This document shows, piece by piece, positions 5,639 through 8,276 of a DNA stretch of 8,276 bases (positions are counted from its first letter, which is position 1; every line of letters begins with the position of its first letter). The notes beneath the pieces are model-generated. The model was not told where the DNA came from and searched no databases. It saw only the letters and a list, made by a program, of their open reading frames with translations. The translations under genes and the position numbers were made by a program. The stretch is taken from assembly GCA_937892215.1 (NCBI GenBank), contig CALAVE010000007.1:1-8276 (forward strand), written 5' to 3'. This DNA is from an uncultured Porphyromonadaceae bacterium. Lineage in GTDB: Bacteria > Bacteroidota > Bacteroidia > Bacteroidales > Muribaculaceae.

Positions 5639-5747
5639 CGCTGAGACAGATAGTTAAATTTTCCAAAAACAGACAAGTTTTGCAACTTTTTCCATCCTTT
5701 ATCCGTCTAAAGAGGGTAAAGTGAAACAAAAAACAGAAGAAATTAGT
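5639..5747 (+). other. Short intergenic region before the outer-membrane protein gene
   Basis: These 109 AT-rich bases lie between the permease stop and the chosen start of the barrel gene. No hairpin terminator was seen, so read-through from the ABC operon is plausible. Only weak promoter-like sequences occur. One is TAAATTTT at 5655-5662, one base off the -7 consensus and without a clear -33. Another is GTTTTG at 5677-5682, followed 17 bp later by TATCCGTC, a poor -7. The in-frame GTG at 5721 is not preferred as start. Confidence 0.4.
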
Positions 5748-8219
5748 ATGATGCTGAAAAGATGTTTTATGCTGCTTGGCGCAGCGGTGCTTACGATGAC
5801 CGCGGTTGCGCAGGAGTATGTTGTGCGGGGTATGGCCGTGGATAGCGTGGGCGAGGGGGAGCCTTATGCCACTATCAGAATCTATGCCGGGACTGACACC
5901 ACGAAAGTGCTTAAAACCGACGTAACCGACGATGACGGAAATTTCTCGCTGCAACTTGGCGCAGCCGGTAACTATCTGCTTCGCATCTCGGCTGTGGGTA
6001 AGACCGACGCTCGGCGTGCGTTCAGCGTGAGTGCCACGCAGCCTGTAACCGACGTTGGCACCATCGTTCTGGCCGGGAATGAGAACCTGCTCGCCGATAT
6101 CACGGTGACCGCGATGCGCCCGCTGGTGAAGAACGAGATTGACCGCCTGAGTTACGATGTGCAGGGCGATGCCGATTCTAAGTCTAACACCATTATGGAG
6201 ATGCTTCGCAAAGTGCCTCTTGTAACCGTTGACGGCCAGGACAACGTGCTGGTGAAGGGCGGTTCCAATTTCAAGATATATAAGAACGGCCACCCCGATC
6301 TGGCCATGAGCAACAATCCCAAGGAAGTGCTCAAGTCCATACCGGCGGCTATGGTGAAGCGGATAGAGGTGATTACTGAGCCGGGTGCCAAGTACGATGC
6401 CGAGGGTGTTAGCGCCATCCTTAACATAGTGATGGTGGAAAACAGTGCGGTAAAGGGAGTTACGGGAACGGTGCGTGCCGGTGTGAACTTTCCCGGGTGG
6501 AATCCCAATGCGAGCGGATATCTCACCACGCAGTTCGGCAAGTTTATCGCCTCGGTTAATTACGGTTACCACCGTCAGACGCGGTCGGCTTCGAAAAGCA
6601 GATCGTATTCTGAAAGTTATTACAAAGATACCGGTAACACATTGCTCTCTGAGTCGGAAAGCAATTCTTCGGTGAATGTGCATTACGGCAATATCGAAGC
6701 CAGTTACGAGCCTGATACGCTTAATCTGCTCACACTCTCGTTCGGAGGCTACTCATATAACTACAACAGCATTCAGGACGGATATGCCTCACTTATGGAG
6801 CCGGGCGGCACGTCGCTTTACAGTTACCGTAACTACTTGCCCGGCTACAACGGCAGTTATTACAGCCTCGACGGGCGGTTCGACTATCAGCACCGCACTC
6901 ACCGCAAAGATGAACTGCTCACGCTGAGTTACATGCTCAGCACTTCGCGCCAGAAGACTGATTACGAGCAGTTTTATTTGGATGGCGTTAACATGCCGGT
7001 TCCGTATAACACTATCATCAGCGATGGTCTGGAAAACTTCCGTGAGCACACTTTTCAGTTCGACTGGACCAGGCCGTTCGCCAAGTATCACAAGTTTGAG
7101 ACAGGAGTCAAGTACATCTACCGTCTTAACAAGAGCGACAACACCTACAGTTACGTAAGCGACGACGATGTGAACCCTGTTCATACCAAGTTTAACCACC
7201 TCACGCAGGTGGCGGCCGCCTACGCCAGTTACACGTTCACCCGCGGCAAGTGGGCCGCCCGTGCCGGTCTGCGCTATGAGTACAGTTATCTGCGCGGTAA
7301 GTATCTGGACGGCAGCCAGCCAAAATTCAGCCGTAATCTGAGCGACTGGGTGCCGAGCGCAAGTGTGAACTTCCAGATTTCACCGGCCAATTCACTAAAG
7401 TGGGCTTTCGCCACTCGCATTCAGCGTCCGGGCATCAGTTATCTGAATCCGGCTCGTGAAGAGAGTGCCGCTTCTGTATCATTCGGTAATCCCTACCTGA
7501 GTAGTGCTCGCATCTACTCCACATCGCTCACATTTATGCACATAGGGCGCAAGTTCACCTTCAATGTGGTCCCGGGTGTGTCGTTTTCGAGCAACGGAAT
7601 AGGTTCCATCCAGTATTATGAAGACGGCAAGGAAGTGAGAACCTATGCCAACGAGATGACTTCACGCTGGGTGGGTGTGAGCGGATATTTCCAGTGGCAG
7701 ATTCACGCCAAGACCAGCCTTATGTTCAACGGCAACATTGGTCGCGACTACGTGAAAGCCCCCACGCTGGGGCTGAAGAATGCACGCTGGACCAACTACT
7801 TCTTTAGCCAACTCACACAGCGACTCCCGTGGAAACTGCGTCTCACGGCATTCGGTGGCAAGTGGGGTGGCGACATTAACGGGGTGTATGGCCGAAGTTC
7901 CTCGATGTGGTTCTACGGATTTGGGCTGCAGCGTTCCTTCCTCAAGGAGGACCGCCTCACCGTAAGCATCAACGCTCAGCGCCCATTCTCAGGGAGATAT
8001 ACTAATTTTACTAACCACACTATTCATGGCGATTTCACCGGTTTCAGCACCAGCAGTTGGTCCAGCCGGAATGTGGGGATTACCGTGTCCTACCGCTTCG
8101 GCTCGCTCAACGCAAGTGTGAAGAAGACGGCTACTACCATTGACAATAATGACCTCGTAGGCGGCTCGTCGCAGGGTGGCGGTAACCAGGGAGGCCAGGG
8201 TGCTCCGGGTGGCAACTAA
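5748..8219 (+). CDS. Outer-membrane beta-barrel protein, TonB-dependent-receptor-like, with regulatory-like N-domain
   Basis: The 823-residue protein starts at ATG 5748 (MMLKRCF), giving a compact signal peptide with cleavage near AVA/QEY (residues 19-24). A GTG at 5721 would add nine polar residues and is less likely. Residues about 24-108 form a carboxypeptidase-D regulatory-like beta domain (VVRGMAVDS.. DDDGNFSLQL.. GNYLLRISAVG). Residues about 115-230 form a plug: ITVTAMRPLVKNEIDRLSYD, then TIMEMLRKVPLVTVDG, VLVKGGSNFKIYKNG and RIEVITEPGAKYDAEG.. ILNIVM. The rest to about 785 is rich in alternating aromatic strands, ending ITVSYRFG. This matches the outer-membrane beta-barrel (OMP_b-brl_3) group of Bacteroidetes rather than SusC. 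A 38-residue tail, ending Gly/Gln/Asn-rich, follows the last strand. No SusD partner is present, so glycan import is not indicated. Being next to the ABC pair suggests a shared envelope role. Ligand unknown. Confidence 0.93.
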   Translation: MMLKRCFMLLGAAVLTMTAVAQEYVVRGMAVDSVGEGEPYATIRIYAGTDTTKVLKTDVTDDDGNFSLQLGAAGNYLLRISAVGKTDARRAFSVSATQPVTDVGTIVLAGNENLLADITVTAMRPLVKNEIDRLSYDVQGDADSKSNTIMEMLRKVPLVTVDGQDNVLVKGGSNFKIYKNGHPDLAMSNNPKEVLKSIPAAMVKRIEVITEPGAKYDAEGVSAILNIVMVENSAVKGVTGTVRAGVNFPGWNPNASGYLTTQFGKFIASVNYGYHRQTRSASKSRSYSESYYKDTGNTLLSESESNSSVNVHYGNIEASYEPDTLNLLTLSFGGYSYNYNSIQDGYASLMEPGGTSLYSYRNYLPGYNGSYYSLDGRFDYQHRTHRKDELLTLSYMLSTSRQKTDYEQFYLDGVNMPVPYNTIISDGLENFREHTFQFDWTRPFAKYHKFETGVKYIYRLNKSDNTYSYVSDDDVNPVHTKFNHLTQVAAAYASYTFTRGKWAARAGLRYEYSYLRGKYLDGSQPKFSRNLSDWVPSASVNFQISPANSLKWAFATRIQRPGISYLNPAREESAASVSFGNPYLSSARIYSTSLTFMHIGRKFTFNVVPGVSFSSNGIGSIQYYEDGKEVRTYANEMTSRWVGVSGYFQWQIHAKTSLMFNGNIGRDYVKAPTLGLKNARWTNYFFSQLTQRLPWKLRLTAFGGKWGGDINGVYGRSSSMWFYGFGLQRSFLKEDRLTVSINAQRPFSGRYTNFTNHTIHGDFTGFSTSSWSSRNVGITVSYRFGSLNASVKKTATTIDNNDLVGGSSQGGGNQGGQGAPGGN

Positions 8220-8276
8220 TCAGGATGCCACCATCGGCTAACCGGCCCATCCCTCGCACGAAATAAGAATTTGCAC
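8220..8276. other. Right-end non-coding tail
   Basis: After the barrel gene's stop, 57 bases remain. I see no start of a gene, no convincing terminator hairpin and no exact TAnnTTTG promoter element in them. Confidence 0.5.

Noticed and set aside
5721..5747. GTG start for the outer-membrane protein
   Set aside because: It adds polar residues before the signal peptide. The ATG at 5748 (or the adjacent ATG at 5751) gives a compact signal sequence.
5586..6683. 365-residue antisense open frame opposite the permease end and the outer-membrane protein
   Set aside because: It is rich in His and Arg in a shadow-like way, has no recognisable domain, and overlaps the strongly supported plug region of the barrel gene. 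It is best explained by codon bias of the sense gene.
5748..8219. SusC-type glycan importer and polysaccharide utilisation locus
   Set aside because: No SusD gene and no carbohydrate enzymes are present. The length, about 820 residues, and the plug pattern fit the smaller outer-membrane beta-barrel group better.

Overview
The window is about 8.3 kb and mostly bacterial coding sequence. From about position 510 to the right end it reads as Bacteroidales, possibly a gut Muribaculaceae or Prevotella-like genome. The grounds are a typical TonB-receptor-like outer-membrane beta-barrel of this order, a WG-repeat exported protein, near absence of Shine-Dalgarno sequences, two TAnnTTTG promoter elements, and arginine codons that are mostly CGN. 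The family-level guess is inference. The left 500 bases look different: several AGA/AGG arginine codons, a GAAGGGG Shine-Dalgarno-like stretch, and a MazF/PemK toxin of a type common in Clostridia.

Layout. (1) Positions 7-102 hold eight copies of a 12-bp tandem repeat. It runs in frame, without a stop, into a MazF-like endoribonuclease (127 to about 505). (2) The toxin has no stop where its domain ends. It runs into a second 12-bp-periodic stretch (about 513-600), which in another frame encodes the Pro-Ala-Pro-Gln linker of a Bacteroidales membrane protein with one transmembrane helix and a TPR/Sel1-like domain, ending at 1219. That protein has lost its N-terminus at the junction. The junction is either a recombination or insertion event or an assembly chimera formed across low-complexity repeats; the sequence alone cannot decide. 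(3) 1265-2608 is an exported protein with WG-type beta repeats, a Lys-Pro linker and a CARDB-like C-terminal domain, 45 bp after the TPR protein and probably co-transcribed with it. (4) A strong hairpin at 2671-2715 lies between convergent genes. (5) 2748-3650, minus strand, is serine O-acetyltransferase (cysE). (6) A divergent intergenic region, 3651-3809, carries Bacteroidetes-type promoter elements for both directions. (7) 3810-5638 is an ABC ATPase and FtsX-like permease pair joined by an ATGA overlap. (8) 5748-8219 is a TonB-dependent-receptor-like outer-membrane beta-barrel protein with a carboxypeptidase-regulatory-like N-terminal domain and a Gly-rich tail.

How the genes may work together. 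The TPR and WG proteins form a plausible two-gene envelope module: an inner-membrane anchor with a periplasmic TPR domain, plus an exported beta-repeat protein. The ATPase, the permease and the outer-membrane barrel could together span both membranes as a MacB/Lol-like transport or signalling unit, but no substrate can be read from the sequence. CysE is ordinary cysteine biosynthesis and seems unrelated to its neighbours. No RNA genes, CRISPR arrays, insertion sequences or phage genes were recognised. The two features most worth checking are the MazF/Bacteroidales junction and the ATPase with a changed Walker A glycine and no switch histidine.
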